Assembly: GCA_023231475.1 (NCBI GenBank)
Contig: JALJEE010002203.1
Coordinates: forward strand, 1 to 64,000
DNA: 64,000 bases
Direction of reading: 5' to 3'
From: Seison nebaliae
Taxonomy: Eukaryota; Rotifera; Pararotatoria; Seisonacea; Seisonidae
The stretch's first letter is position 1. Each line of letters begins with the position of its first letter. A program made the position numbers and the translations under genes. Of the stretch, positions 23,441 to 37,287 are shown one piece after another. Under the pieces are notes generated by a model that was not told the DNA's origin, searched no databases, and saw only the letters and a program-made list of their open reading frames with translations.

Positions 23441-25074
23441 AATTGCCTCATTCCCATATCCTTGATCTAACTATCCATATAATCAAGATAGGTGAAATTG
23501 AAATGTCGTGCGAGAATCATAATTCGTTTCTCTTCATTCTCTTCCAGTCATCTTCACTCCCCAATCACTTCTCTCCCACAATCCGCTTCGTCATTTCTAT
23601 TAATTTTTCTATTTTTGTCTAATGTTTGTTTTTTTTTGTTGGTAACCGATGACAAGAATTGGTTAGTTCAAAAGTGGCAATGTGTCCTAAAATTTCTGTT
23701 GACTTTTCAATCATTGTCAAGAAACTGCATTTGAAAAGAAAATAACAGGTTCCTAAAAGTAAGACGAAGGTTTTTTTTAATGAACTTTATTGATTGGGTC
23801 AGATTGCCTTCGGAAGAAAGAAAAGCAACAATATGTGCAGCTGTCGTAACAAATTATCACAAATGATGTATTACCTATTTCTTTCTCAATTTATTAGATA
23901 AATTTATTCAATCACAAATATTTCGTAAGTATATTAATCGGGAGAAATTTAACAATTCTATAGTTACTATTCTCTTCTACTACTTTAACGAGAGAAATAT
24001 GTTTTCGCATGTCAAAATTCCTCCATCTTCAAATTGTTTCCCAGTTTTATTTCATATGTCAAACTAAAAATCTGCTTATCTAAAAGTAGATTTCCAGGCT
24101 AAAGTTGAATAATTATTTTTAAGATTCGATGACCAACCAAATTAAATTTTTTTAATTCCATAAATTATTTGTTACGTCCAACCATTCTTTGTTTTTTTTT
24201 TTTGAAGCGATCTTCTATCTCTGATGGAAGTGACTTTTCCTCATTTATATTTGGCGAATAATTTCATTTCGCAAATTATGTTTCTTCAAATGATGAGAAG
24301 TGTAACACCGCTGATATATGACGCCAAATGTTCTTCTGATAAGAAAGAAATTATTTCCAATGTTCGATTGCAAAAGGACGAAATGAGACGAGAAAAATAT
24401 TATTTTCAATTTGATATTTTCGTTTCAGAAATTTTTTGCTACACCTCCTCCAAGCTCTGGGAAATGAGGACGAAAGATTCGTTTCCCCGACATAATATTT
24501 CTTAATTGAATTTCGAATATGATAAGTTTTCTGACGTTTATGATTTCGTCTCATCTAACAGTCAAACATGAACCATCAAAATGGTAGTCACAACAGACTC
24601 GTTTTATCATTGAAATGGAAGAAGAATCTGCGTCAAACATTCTCTTATTTGTCATTCAATTTTTATTATTCTTCTCCTTTTCATGTTTCTTTCTTTCGTG
24701 ATAACTAATAATATTTTAATTAATTCCTCTCCCGATAATTTCTTCGCATTCTCTCAAAACTTTCTTCTAATTATACTTTCCTTTTACAGTATTTATTTGG
24801 CAGCAATTTTTTTCATCATAATAATCAACACAACAATGGGAGTCATGTTCGATAGATGATGTCAAATTATTCTCTCAATATTCCAAACAATAATTTCGGG
24901 CAATATTATCCTCATCCTCATCGTCGCTGTTTTTTTTTAATATAATTCAATAATCGAACGGGTCGAAGTTAACTGAAATGTTATGAAATCAATAACGGTC
25001 GCATTGAATGGAATGGATTCTTAAACGTCATTTATATTATCACCATTCGTATTTGGTCGACAATTGACCATATT

Positions 25075-25137
25075 ATGCGGTCCAACAGATATTCGATGAA
25101 ATTGTGGAGAAGTCGATCAGAATCGTCAACATTGGAA
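25075..25137 (+). CDS. Tentative first coding exon of SK channel
   Basis: ATG at 25075 opens 21 codons (MRSNRYSMKLWRSRSESSTL then E) that end exactly at GAA followed by GTTAGT, the donor also used in the CrebA-like and nephrin-like genes. The exon ends in phase 0. The first SK body exon at 30552 starts in phase 0 after TTTTCAG and needs an upstream start, so the two can join across a 5.4 kb intron. The frame is open for about 33 codons before the ATG as well, so the start is not fixed. There is no sequence likeness to known SK N-termini, which vary greatly. Confidence 0.35.
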
Positions 25138-28100
25138 GTTAGTAATGAAACTTATTTAAATTTGAAAAGCAATCCTTCAAAATTGACTTGAAGGTAATTG
25201 ATTTCGATCAAATAATGATTCTGCATGAATTAGCTGATTTATTAAGCAGTTAAAAAAAATAATTTTATTTCTGCCAATTCTTCATCGAAATACAAATAAA
25301 TATGTTTCTTTTTAAAGAATAATTTAAGCATGATGTAATATTTCTTTCTCGAAAATAATACTAATTAGTCAATTTTTTTATTTGATATGAATTCGACATA
25401 CCATCTGTAGGTAAATGAAATTTTGGGTGACATCTCGTGCACTCCTTCCCATAGATACAGATGCTCAGAAAATAGATAAAATATTTGAGATACTTTTCTA
25501 CTCTGTCAAAATATTTATATCATTTCATTGAAAAGGAAAGAAAATTCAGGAAGAAGAACAACAATAACAGCAGGAAAAATGGAATGTGTATCATTTGACT
25601 AGTACGAGAATGATCAGTCCATAAATGAATACACTTATTCACTTCTTTTTAGGAATTTTAACGAATTTCACTTCTTCTCTTACAAATAATCAAGAGGAAA
25701 AAAATATCTCCACTATCCACTCAATGACTTCCTACTTCCCTCCAACGCAACATTTTATGTTAATGAATAGCATAAATTTATCAATTTTTTTAACATTAAT
25801 AACTTTTAGAAATTTCTTTGAAAAAAGTATTGGAGTTTGAGACAAATTTCCGGAGAATTGGTAAATAACTTAAACTTCTCGCGTCTTATTTTTCTATCAC
25901 TACTTCGATCGCATTCACTCTCGTCTTTTCTCTTCAACATTCATATCGGATATATCCATCGGATATAACTATTATCACCATTTCTTAAAAATCGGGTTAC
26001 ATTCTCCTCCTCAGATAACTAATGAATTTGCAGTGAATAAGTGTTATTTACTTAGTTATTGGAAGTAATTTAACATTGTTCCTGATCAATAATATTGGTA
26101 AGAATTTGATTAAGTTACTTGGGGAATTTCTGTGAGAATATATCTTAGAAATCGCTTCAAATATTGCATGATTCTTCCACATCAATTCTCCTTTGTCGAC
26201 CGAATATAAGGTAGGTAGGTAGGAGATTTTAGTTGAATTGTTTGAGAATGATAAATCATAAGAAAGAAGTGGGCGTTCGATTTGGTGTGATCTATTGTGT
26301 TCTTCCTTCGTCTTCCACCACCCCAAATCTTCTAATCGTAATCACGATGTCCATGACGCTGGTGTGTAATATATGGGAATTATCGATCTAAATAATTAGT
26401 CGTTACAATCATTCAATGATGTTATCGAATTAAGATTTGTTGAAAAAATTATTTAAGCCGATTTTATCGTTCAACACGTTAATTGAACGATCATTGTGCA
26501 GCTAATCGATTCTACGTCGTATGTAATGGAAATAAATAAACAGAATATGCGTCTGATGATTTTCTTATCTAATCAATCGTATATGATAGTTGGGGAGAAG
26601 GAAACATAAATAATTCTTGAAACCAATAGTCTGACGTAAACATATTCCTTTCCGATGTTCATCGGCTTACACAACAACAGATCCCTTTTCCATCATACTG
26701 TGTATTCATAGTAGCATTAGAAGTACATAAATTTTGGATTAAACTCTTTCCAAATTGCTTCCAATCATTTCATCATTTCATCCCTAGTCAATTTGATGGT
26801 ATTGGAAACCTCAGTTTCGGTCAATATCATTCCCTTTTTAAATAATTTTAGTTTTCGAAATTTTTCTTAAATTTTTCTTAAGACTACACTTTCATCATTT
26901 ACGCTATTCATCTTCGGTTTTTTAATCAATGAATGAATTTGAGTGAGATATGCTCCTCTTATTTTCGGTCAATTATCAAAATTTTTGAAGGCACATTTAA
27001 AGTGGAAGATTAAAGGAAGTTGGATGTAATACATATAATTATAATTCGAAATGTCCCACTTTCCAACATAAGTGGCAGTGCAGTAAGATGGTTGGAAGAG
27101 AGTTGACTTGGAAAGTATTTGTTATTTATCGATTTTCCTTTTGCTAAGCGCGAAAAACAATGTTGTTATGTGAAAACTTGAGAATTCTTTTTATGATAAT
27201 TCCTTTCGATTATCATGAGAACTTTCTTATTTTCCATGGCCTATTATCTAAGTGATTATCGTATTAGGAGTAAATAGTTTCATTCATAAATATCGTTGAG
27301 ATATACGCGTATATCTTTCATGTATTTCACTTAACATATTGAGTGAGTTGGGAAAAGATGCACGTAAAATGTTAGTTATATGAATGAGTCGCATATTTTC
27401 AATTACCTTCACAATGCTCCGGTGATGGCATGTTGGTGATAACTGTTTACTTTGTTTATACGTAGGTGATTGCATAAATAAGGATGAGTGAAATAGATTG
27501 AAAACTGAATATTCTTCATATATTCAAATCTGTCGGGAATGATGAGCCAACAAATGGTGATAAGAATTGCCAATCTTAACCTTTAGCGTCCAACTTATTT
27601 ATGTTGTGGCGGTTACTTCTGCAGAGATAATTGGGAGATTTATGAAAGCATTTTTTTAGTCGAAAAAAGATGAGGGAAATGTTTTCTTCGGAATCTACCT
27701 TCTGACGAAAACTAACAATTCTATTTTAGAAATTGCTCTTAAATAAAATCTCCTTTTTTTCGTAAAAGATTATGTTCGTTGTATTATAAACAAACGATAC
27801 ATATGTAGATAGAAAATGATGAAAAAGATTTAAGTCGAAGGTAATGATTTGTTTCGATGATCTATTCATATTTCTTTGCATATTATTTCAAGGTCGTCTT
27901 CCCATTCATTTATCGAGTGGGAGACTCGATTGCTCTTTCTTATGGAAGTATCACCTCAATTTTGCATTATACGCAAAGAATCATATCTCAGATTGAAATA
28001 AAGGAGACTATGAACATAACAAAACTTAATTTTATAAATGGATGTTTATTCGGGTGTAGGGGGGATTGGGAATGTTGAATCATTCACGTGTATCGTGACG

Positions 28101-30335
28101 TGTATAGGAATGGATGTGCATAGTTTGGCAAACACTAGAACTTCTACCAGTTCGAATATCCTGTATAATACTTATCCATTTATATTCATTAAACTCACTG
28201 TGAGTACATTAAACTTATTTCGAATAAGATATATATCGCGTATGGAATTATTTACCGAAAATTATTCATTTTTATGTTATTTAAGAATAATATTAAATTT
28301 GATAATAACTCAAGTTCCCTTTCAGGAATACTATGCATATTAGCAAATTCAATCATTATCTTCCTTTCCCTTTGACGTTTAACATATCCCTCCATCCCTC
28401 CATCTCGTTGTAGCTAATCTTTAAAATAATTTAAATGTCCGTACAACAATGCTAATTGATCGGACAAATGGAAACATTTTTGTTCTTACAATAAATTATT
28501 TGTTGTATCGCTCGATTTTCATCCTGCCGATTTGAACATCTTGCTTATTTCTTTAACTTATCCATCAGTTCCTTTTATTTCTAATTGGAGGCAATTCCAA
28601 TCATCCCATTGTCAATTGTGCTCGATGGAACTACATCGAACGAAGCCCATCACCAAACAGAAGTAGAATGACATATTGATAGATTCCTCCTTTCTTTTTT
28701 ATTAACTTTCACATCGATGTAATTTGGCTTTCTTTTGCACAAACATATTTTAATCAGTTCTTCTTCTGTGTGCACTCTAATATTTACGAAGGCAGAAGCA
28801 ATTCATTGTGCTCTTCAATTAATGTTCTTGCGTCCGAGAGGAACTTTTTGTCTTTCCATTCTAATCTTTCGCTGTATAATAAGAAAAGAAAGCAATTGTA
28901 TAATGGACATCTTTCCCTCGCATTAGGCCAGACCACTTGGCTATTTTTCTTTGCGTCATGTCCATTCTATCCGCCTTATTTGACAAGAGAAGTCGACTAT
29001 GTATAATATACCAGGAAAAAGCGGATCTTACTCCGCTTAATCAATCAGTGATTGATACATTGGAATTAATTGTTTATTGAATAACAATTCATCCTTCACA
29101 TAAAGTATTTCTGTGATTTCCTGATAAGTTTTTTTTATTGATTATAATGAAAAGTCAACATGAATCTCAACAACAAGTACGTATTTTAATCAATTGACCA
29201 TTGATCAATCACTAAATACATTTTCCGAGTCCATGGAAAAATGGGAGAAAATGTTTCTTTTTTTAATTTGACAATTGGAATGTCAGAAACAATTAGCTGA
29301 TAATTCGAACGTATCACCATATTTATTTTTCGGCCATTCTCCTCTCACTCTTTTGTTTGTTGAAGATATTTATCTACTACTAATAGATTTCAGTTTGAAT
29401 TATTATGCTCAAGTAGCATTTCTTCTGCTTGTTGGCGATTGTTAATGTTTGCTTAAGATGATAGAATTTCTCTAACATTCTCATACGGATGTTAATGGAT
29501 AATGATAATAAGTATTCATCCGAACACGTCACAACACACTCACCCACATATCCCGACACGTAAGCTTAATCATGTTTGATGGTTGATATAAGCGCCTTGA
29601 TACATAAGGTATCTTTATAAAATTTCTTTTCGATCGAATTATAGCTTCTGGTCCAATAACTTCATCATGAAGAGCCGAAGAAAGAATATTCCTTCTGCAG
29701 CATACTTATCCTTCTTCTATACAATGAAATAATTAATCTATTCTGCATGTTCCTCAATGAAATTGTGTCATATTTGACATTATTCTCACCATTTCTTTTT
29801 CGTCTATCTGCCTAATAAAATAACGATGTGCAACATTTCATTAGAGTTGGAAAATATATTTCAATTAACCTTTCTATACTTTCTCAATGTGTAAAGCATG
29901 AAATGGAAAAATGTTTTGTAATCTAGGTTTTCTTGAATATTAACTAAATTCTAATTAGAATCGAATGTGCTATTTTTAGTCAAAAAAGATAAGGAAATTC
30001 TTCCATCAAAACATTCCTCATTCTTATGAATGCCTCCCATCTTTCCAGTTAGTAAGGAATTGATTTTCATAAAAAAAACTTGCCTACTCATAAAGTAGTT
30101 TCGAGAGTAAATAGCAACATTTAAATATTTCCACCCAAATTTCTTATTAAATTTTCTGCACCTACCTCATCCAATTCAATGAAGACATTCTTCATTCATT
30201 CCATTCCATCCTCTTTTTTTAGGTGCTAATAAATTGATAAAATTTAATCTTATAATATATTATTATATGTATGTGATAATTTCATGGAATCACATGTTTC
30301 ATTTTCGAGAAAATATTTCAAATTCCTATTTACAG

Positions 30336-30459
30336 GTCAATTAGACGGGAGGAGAATGTTATTGACGAAATTAACAAATTATATGATAAAACTGATTTTC
30401 TACGTCACACGACGAATTATTTATTTATTAAACTTCCTCCTATCAAACCAGTCGACTGA
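30336..30459 (+). other. Exon-like open segment just upstream of SK body
   Basis: After TATTTACAG at 30327-30335, a frame reads 40 codons to TGA with a protein-like mix (SIRREENVIDEINKLYDKTD followed by a basic stretch). It ends 92 bases before the SK acceptor at 30551, so it cannot be part of the SK frame. It would need an upstream exon ending in phase 2, and none was identified. Chance is a real possibility. Confidence 0.2.
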
Positions 30460-30551
30460 TGTTTAATTGGGAATTCTTTGGAGAAAGAAAAATCTACAGA
30501 TAAAATTGATAAAATTCCGATAAAAATGTTAATTTTCTTTTTAATTTTCAG

Positions 30552-33500
30552 AATGGCTACAATGAACAATTAGATTGCGTAGCAGTCAGACATGCATTTT
30601 CCATTGGAACACTTTATCGACAGCAATCATATGATTTGATTCCACACGATAATAATCGAAAAAGAATTACTAAACGAATTGTTCTTAATACTACGACTAA
30701 TGTTACAGAAGAGAAGAAGAATCTTTCCAATTGTGTATTGAAGGCAGCTGATACTTCCTCAAAGCGAATAACAGAACGTAATGTTCAGCAAACATTACCA
30801 CCATCATCGGACACTGCACATTATAATAATTTCAATCAGAACTTAACCGATAAATCTCTCATAGAACATTTGGAAGCGATTAGTGACGAGCATTCGGTAG
30901 ATACAGTAATTCATCTTAATTCTTCATTAGCAAGTGTCGATGATTGTCGAGAGAGGAAACGATACGCCCGAGATTCTTTGGGAGGAAATAATGATAAATT
31001 AAATGATTTCCACTCACATTCGTTGAACAACAAACAAAACGATTTTTCAAAATTATCTAATTCCGATCTTCATGGTACACTGATCGATTCGAATAAGGAT
31101 TTGCCAGTGAGAAAAGATTGGAAGAAATATAACAAATATTCCTGTCCCACATCTCTCCACCACCAGTCATCAGTAACAACACATCAGTTAAGATATTCGA
31201 ATGATCAGGAAGATAAAACAAATTCGATTCAAGACAAATTACCGTTAACTGCCGACAATAAATCGAATTCAGCTCAATTTGTTTTCTCCAGATCCATTTC
31301 ACAACAAAGTGCTACTTTGTCAGATAATCGACCGAAATTATTTGCAGCATATTCACTTTCCACACGTATTGCGGCGGAATCATTTCGAGAAAAACGCTTT
31401 CCTCACTTATTCACCAATACGGTCGATGAATGTTCGGAGGCGACAGCGAGCATCCCAGATTTATCGAATGGACAACCGTTGAATACAATTGTTGAGAATG
31501 TTAAAGAATGTATCTCATCCTCTCATTATTCGAGTAAGCAGAGTAGTATTAATGAGTGGAGTATTCCCGAAATATCATATAACGACAATTTAACAACTCA
31601 ATATCACATTCTACAAAATTCCGATTCCGATGATAATTTACTTTGTCCGTCCATTCATCCCAACCATTTGAAATCATCGAACATCTCATACGGAAGTCTC
31701 GAGAAAGATCGAACGAACGTCATCAATCAAAGTCAGACTCATAACAATTTGTTTCAAGTACCCAACAAATACAAATATAAGGATCTTCCTGAAAAGAAAT
31801 CAGAAAGTTGTGATAATCATAATCCGACGAATAGTGTCACATCAATTCCTAATAATAAAAATCAACATCTTGAAATAAGTAATCGATATATCGATATATT
31901 TATTGAGAACGCTTCCGATCGTAATAGTGAATCGTTCAGTACATCTGATTCTACAACTCGTGAAAACGAACGACTATTTCCATCATGTTCAATCAATCGA
32001 TTGTATGTGCCGAAACAGGATAGAAAGGTTAACGAATTTAGTTCATTAAAAAAACGTGCATCAAGTTTAAGCGCATTACCTCTCGTAACACATACTTTCA
32101 ATAATAAACCGATCGTGACGAAAGAGGAGAACAATCATCCAGAAAGAATTCTAACGAATCATCAGAATCATTGTTTATATCATTCGAATCAATCATTTAG
32201 TGCAGATAATCGTAATCGACGTCTTATCCCGTCAAACAATTATTATCCGAAAAAAAAACGTATTGAAGATACACTCGATCTTTGGCTGAATAATCATAAA
32301 AGGACGACAACCAACATTAATGGTAGCGACCGATGCAATCATCGTCAAGGAGGTAGAGCACAATTGTTGGCGAACGATCCATCAGTTGACCCTCTAGATC
32401 AGAAAGTAGTTGCAAGAGACAAACATAAGACGAAACTCAGTTCCTTAAATATATTGACAATCGGAACGAACTATTCGAAAACGAGTCGTCTTCTCACCAA
32501 TCTCAATTCTCGCACCAACAACATCTCTTCCACTTTGTCTTCGGCTCTCAAAAATTTCAACAGTAGTTACATCAATCAAAATGACAATAGACATAATCGG
32601 AAACCAATAATAAATAATGCTTTCAGTGAATATAAGAAGAGACCGGATTCGAAACGAATAAGAAAAGTTACTGATCGAATTAATAATTGGAAAACTTCTC
32701 CATATTTACCTTCAAATTTCAAAATTTTGAAACCGCAATTAAAGCAGAGACAACGTATCGATTCAGTGAAGAACAATAAATCTTTTCCCAATAAAGAACC
32801 GTCATTAACTGAACGTACTTCATTGATACAGTCGACAGTTAATTATAAACATCCCAAATTTACTAGTAAGAACACTCAGGATTCGAATAATACGAACGCT
32901 TCCCTCACTAATTATCAATCAATTGCCAACGCCTCAGCAGTCGTTATTTCTAATCCATATTCTCTTGATCCTCAATACAAAATCGCGTCGAACACATCGA
33001 GTCAGAATGCCACACAATCCGAATCACCTTGTGACAAGAATTTGAAACTTGCCCCAAACATTATTTTGCAACCTCAGAAATCTGCACCTGTCAATCAATC
33101 ATCTTTCCAATTCACCACTATCCCAAAACATCTCAGTGCCTATTGGGATAGACAACAATCAACCTCTTTTGTAAAAGCCAAATCTAATAATATCATCACA
33201 CCTCGACTACGTAATCCTTATATTATTCAACATAAATCTTTGAGAAGTATTCGATCGAATTCGAATACGAGGTCGAAGAAATATCAAAATAAAGCCCGAT
33301 TCTCAGCTTCATCCACTCTGCGAACAGTCCATCAAACTCTCTCCTCAATTCATAGTTCATTTTCAAAAATCGATTTTAACATGGGACATTACAAATTGGG
33401 TTTGAGGAAACATCTCTTCGAAAAGAGGAGATTAGTAGCCGATTGGTCTCTATTCACCGCATTGTTAGGTATCGTTATAATGGTTCTAGAAACTGAATTC

Positions 33501-36500
33501 ATTATCAATTCTGTATATCTTTCTGTTAATTTTTCATTTAATTTTTTTATTAATGGTTTAATTTCTTCTTTTAAAATAGAACTCAATAAAGTCAGTCGTT
33601 ATGAAATCAATGATATCCGTTTCCACACTCATTCTTCTTTGTCTGATATCATTCTATCATTTTATTGATTTCCAAGTTATTTTAAATTACTCGTACAAAC
33701 TATTATTCTTTATTATTCTTTCTCCAGTTGTACATGTTAGACAATGGTGTAGATGATTGGAGAATAGCAATAAATTTTCATGCATTACTTGCTATTACAA
33801 TCGAATTAATCATTTGTGCCGTTCATCCATTACCAGCAATATCTGATATCTATTTCCAACAACAACAACATAAGTTTATTTATTCCATTAAATTTATTCA
33901 ATTTATTTCACTTTTTTTTAAAATCAGTTTTCTCTCCAATTCATTGAATACCACACAAGCCTCAACTACCCAAATTAATACGACAACTAGTACGGTGGAA
34001 TCAGCATTGATGAATGACGATTTTAAGAGGGGACGAAGTTCTGCTTTGACGAAGTTAATGCAAGTCTCTCACATTTATCATGGAATGAAATCCAATGTAA
34101 GCAAACATTTAAAACGTCAACGACAATCTTCTTATGACATTCCTTTGCAAAAAAATTATGTTAACGATCCTCATGTGTATCGGCGACAGAAACGAGAAAC
34201 AAACGATGAGCATTTGACCGGCGGTAAACCGGCGAAATGTTACGACGACTTAGTAAGTGTATCGATCGATGTTGCCTTGTCTGTACCAATGTGGGCGAGA
34301 TTGTACTTGGTTGGTCGGGTACTCTTACTTCATTCACGTCTTTATACTGATACTGCGTCGAGATCGATCGGCGCATTGAATAGAGTCAATATCGACACAA
34401 GATTCGTTCTTAAAACTCTAACGACCTTACGACCAGCCACCGTTCTCATGGTTTACATCATTAGTTATGTTTCAATTGCCAGTTGGACACTAAGAGCATG
34501 TGAAAGGTATTTTCTTTTAAAAATCTATTAAAAAAATTTAGTATTTTAAATTTTAGTAACGATTCGAACATTCTAACATTTCCAAGCGCGGTTTGGTTAG
34601 TTGCCATTACTTTCCTTGCGATCGGTTATGGTGATGTTGTACCGAAAACAATCATTGGTCGAATAGTATGTGTGATGTCTGGACTAATGGTTTTCTTATC
34701 AATTTAATATTCTTTTTACATTTTAATTAATTTCTTCTCCTTTTCTAGGGCGCTTTCTGTACCGCTTTAGTTGTAGCAGTTTTAGCTCGAAAATTAGAGT
34801 TATCGAGAGCAGAAAAACATGTACACAATTTTATGATGGACACAGCGCTAAATAAACAGGTTTCGCTAATTTCCATTTTTATTTGAAGAAATATATAAAA
34901 AACGGTTTCAGTTGAAGAATACAGCGGCGAATATCTTACGAGAGACGTGGTTAATCTACAAATATACACATCTAGTGAAGAAGATAAGTAAGGCTCGAGT
35001 AAGATTACATCAAAGGAAATTTCTTCGTGCAATTCATCGGTTGAATTTTTTTCAAAATCCATCGAAAAATTCTAATAACTAAATTGTTGGCAGATTTCGA
35101 CGAGTTAAACTGGATCAAAGGAAATTAACGGAAAATGCGAACTCGCTAACTGATATGGCGAAAGTTAATAAGATTTTTATTATTTCAAATTTTGTTCTCC
35201 GTTTTCCTAACCCACTTCTTGATGATTTGAAAATATTGAAATTCGTAAAAAGAATGAGAAATTTGATTAAGAGCGATATATTTTTTTAAATTTTCCTATT
35301 TTCATTCCAAGCAGTTTCGAAGTCCTGTTAACGATGTGTCTCCACCATACATGAACAATTTCCTTGAGGTATAACTAGTTGAAAACAATGTGTATCGCTA
35401 TCATTCTCGCTTCGTTTCGATATAGTTTCTTTTATGCTATAAACTTCCATCAGCTACAGTGACACCATATTATTAGTTTCTGAAACGAAAAAAAAATTAT
35501 GAAAAAAAAACTCCAGTAAGAGTTGAATTATATTTTCTTATATTTATAGTAAATAAAAATATTATTTCTGAAAAATATTATGTAATTTTCTTTTCTTTCA
35601 ACTAATCCACTCAATTCTAATTTCTTTTCATCTCATTTCCTTTTGTTTAGGTGCAGAATAATATTTACGAAACGGTTTCCAATTTCAGTGAATTTAATGC
35701 AGCAATTAATCAGAGAATGGGCGAATTGGAGAATAATGTGAAAATGATACAAGTTCAATAATTTCTATCATTCTTTTTTGAATTTTTAATTTTTTAAATT
35801 TTATTCTAATAATTCAGAAACAATTTACGATTATTCCCAACGAGATCGCACAAGTCGTTTCGAAGAAGAATAAAGAATTATTATTAAAATTATGCGAAAT
35901 GCCAACGCCATATGGAAGTCGAAATGATATCCATCAAATAGCAAATAATACCTCAAGAAATAACATTGACTGTTTCCATACAAATCAATGTAGTATCAAT
36001 AGTAACAATTCCAGTCGACAATTGAGAAGTCGCAATGTAGGTACTCGGGAGAATAGTACAAGAAGAACAAGTAATGATAGTAATCCGAATTGTTGTTCTT
36101 CTTCTATTCCCAAATTGCCAACTCGTTATGAAGCGAAGACATTGTTACCGGACTTTTGTGCAGATATTCAACACGCCGTTCCGAGACAAGATCAGAAAAG
36201 TTTAAGGAAAGCGCATACGTTCCGATTCGCGAGTATCGAAGATAAGGATTCGGTGAAGTGTAGTGGGAGGAAATCAGAAGTCATTCCTCCAATCTCCCAA
36301 TCAGTCAAACAGGAAAACATCTTATTAAACAAATTGGATTTGATGAAAAAGATGAATGTCACACAAAATTCAAATACGAAACTGAGCAATGATGCGGTGC
36401 GTATAACCACCGCATCCACCACCAGCACAAACACAAATCTAGTTTTCCAATCGAAAATGTATGATAATTTATATAATAACTTTAATGAGAATAATAAGCA

Positions 36501-36507
36501 GAATTAA
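30552..36507 (+). CDS. SK: Small-conductance Ca2+-activated K+ channel (SK/KCNN)
   Basis: Ten exons: 30552-33512, 33580-33675, 33728-33873, 33928-34506, 34557-34689, 34749-34859, 34912-35039, 35094-35163, 35651-35752, 35818-36507. They give 1671 codons plus stop; the 5' start is missing (see 25075). The channel opens when Ca2+ binds calmodulin held on its C-terminus and lets K+ out at the plasma membrane. A Ser/Asn-rich cytosolic region of ~940 residues precedes S1 ([13 protein letters not shown]...IVIMVLETE). S2 is formed by exon 2. [10 protein letters not shown] leads into S3, [17 protein letters not shown] is S4, and [12 protein letters not shown] is the pore with the GYGD filter. [18 protein letters not shown] is S6. 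[15 protein letters not shown] to [16 protein letters not shown] is the calmodulin-binding domain. A coiled coil and a Ser/Asn-rich tail follow. The S3-S4 linker carries an insertion of roughly 100 residues. AATAAA lies at 36740. Confidence 0.95.
33874..33927 (+). other. In-frame 54-nt intron in SK S3-S4 linker (probable)
   Basis: GTTTAT...AAATCAG, T-rich and 54 nt, a multiple of three without stop codons, so it could be read through. Its Phe/Ile-rich translation and splice-like ends, in the same size range as neighbouring introns, favour an intron. Retention would add 18 residues to the already long linker. Confidence 0.65.
35315..35368 (+). CDS. Possible cassette exon of SK channel
   Basis: Within the 487-nt intron after the calmodulin-binding exon, a 54-nt segment follows a pyrimidine-rich TTTTCATTCCAAGCAG and precedes GTATAA. 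It reads 18 codons without stop ([18 protein letters not shown]) in phase 0 to 0, matching the flanking exon phases. Including it would insert 18 residues between the calmodulin-binding domain and the distal coiled coil. Vertebrate SK genes also vary by splicing near this domain. Confidence 0.45.
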
Positions 36508-37287
36508 TGGTTTGTCGAAAGAAGAATACTTATTGGATTTCTTTGAAATACCCGGTTCATAAAATATTTTTGGTGTAATTGTTTTTGGTGTTTTTGGTCT
36601 TATTATTCATTTACTTCTGCAGATAAACTAAATCAACTCGAACATCTCTTTTGCAATATGTTTATTATCTAAATTTATCAATCTAAATATTCTACGACTC
36701 CACTAAAATTTTCTCCTCTCCTTCATTTTATTCGTATCGAATAAAATTTCTATTTCAAACGATTTCTCTTTTCACTCTTATAGTTTCTTGTTAATTTTAA
36801 TAAATTCCATAATTTAATGCAAATCATCATAAATCATTTCTGTTCCTTTTACTACCCTTTTCTTCAGTTTAAAATCAAAAATTTCTTATTGTCATTAGAA
36901 GAAATAAGTTGATAATAAAATGAGGATAAAACAAGGATAAAATGATGATCTTATCATAATATTTCATATCGAAATATTTAAAATTCAAATTAACTTAAAT
37001 TTGTATAATAATTTGAAATTTTAGAATTCCAGTGAAGAAAATGAAGAATATGAATAGAAATATAATATATAAATTTATTTTGTTTGATAAACGAAATTAA
37101 ACACTTGACAATACAAATGATGGAAAAATAAATTAGTTCAGTTGAAACTTTAAATGCGGAAAGAATATACAAAAGTAAATAATGAGGTAGATTAGAGTAT
37201 TTCAAAAATAATTTGATGGATAGAATATCTTATTTAATTTTGAATTTTGATTTAATCAAATCAGAAAATTAGAATCGAGAATCAATT
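36508..37287. other. Convergent 3' region between SK and nephrin-like genes
   Basis: Holds AATAAA at 36740 for the plus-strand SK gene and TTTATT at 37074-37079 (AATAAA on the minus strand) 209 bases past the nephrin-like stop. No ORF of note and no RNA gene. Confidence 0.6.

Larger units (their letters stand above)
23441..30551. other. 7.1 kb region between tentative gene and SK channel body
   Basis: Mostly unique AT-rich DNA without a firm gene. It may include the SK gene's 5' exons and long first intron: an upstream coding exon is required because the first SK body exon has no nearby in-frame ATG. Candidate pieces are listed separately (25075-25137, 30336-30459). A short (GTAG)n tract sits at about 26209-26222. 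A 7-base perfect hairpin (AAGCGGA, 6-base loop, TCCGCTT) lies near 29019-29038. Confidence 0.45.
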
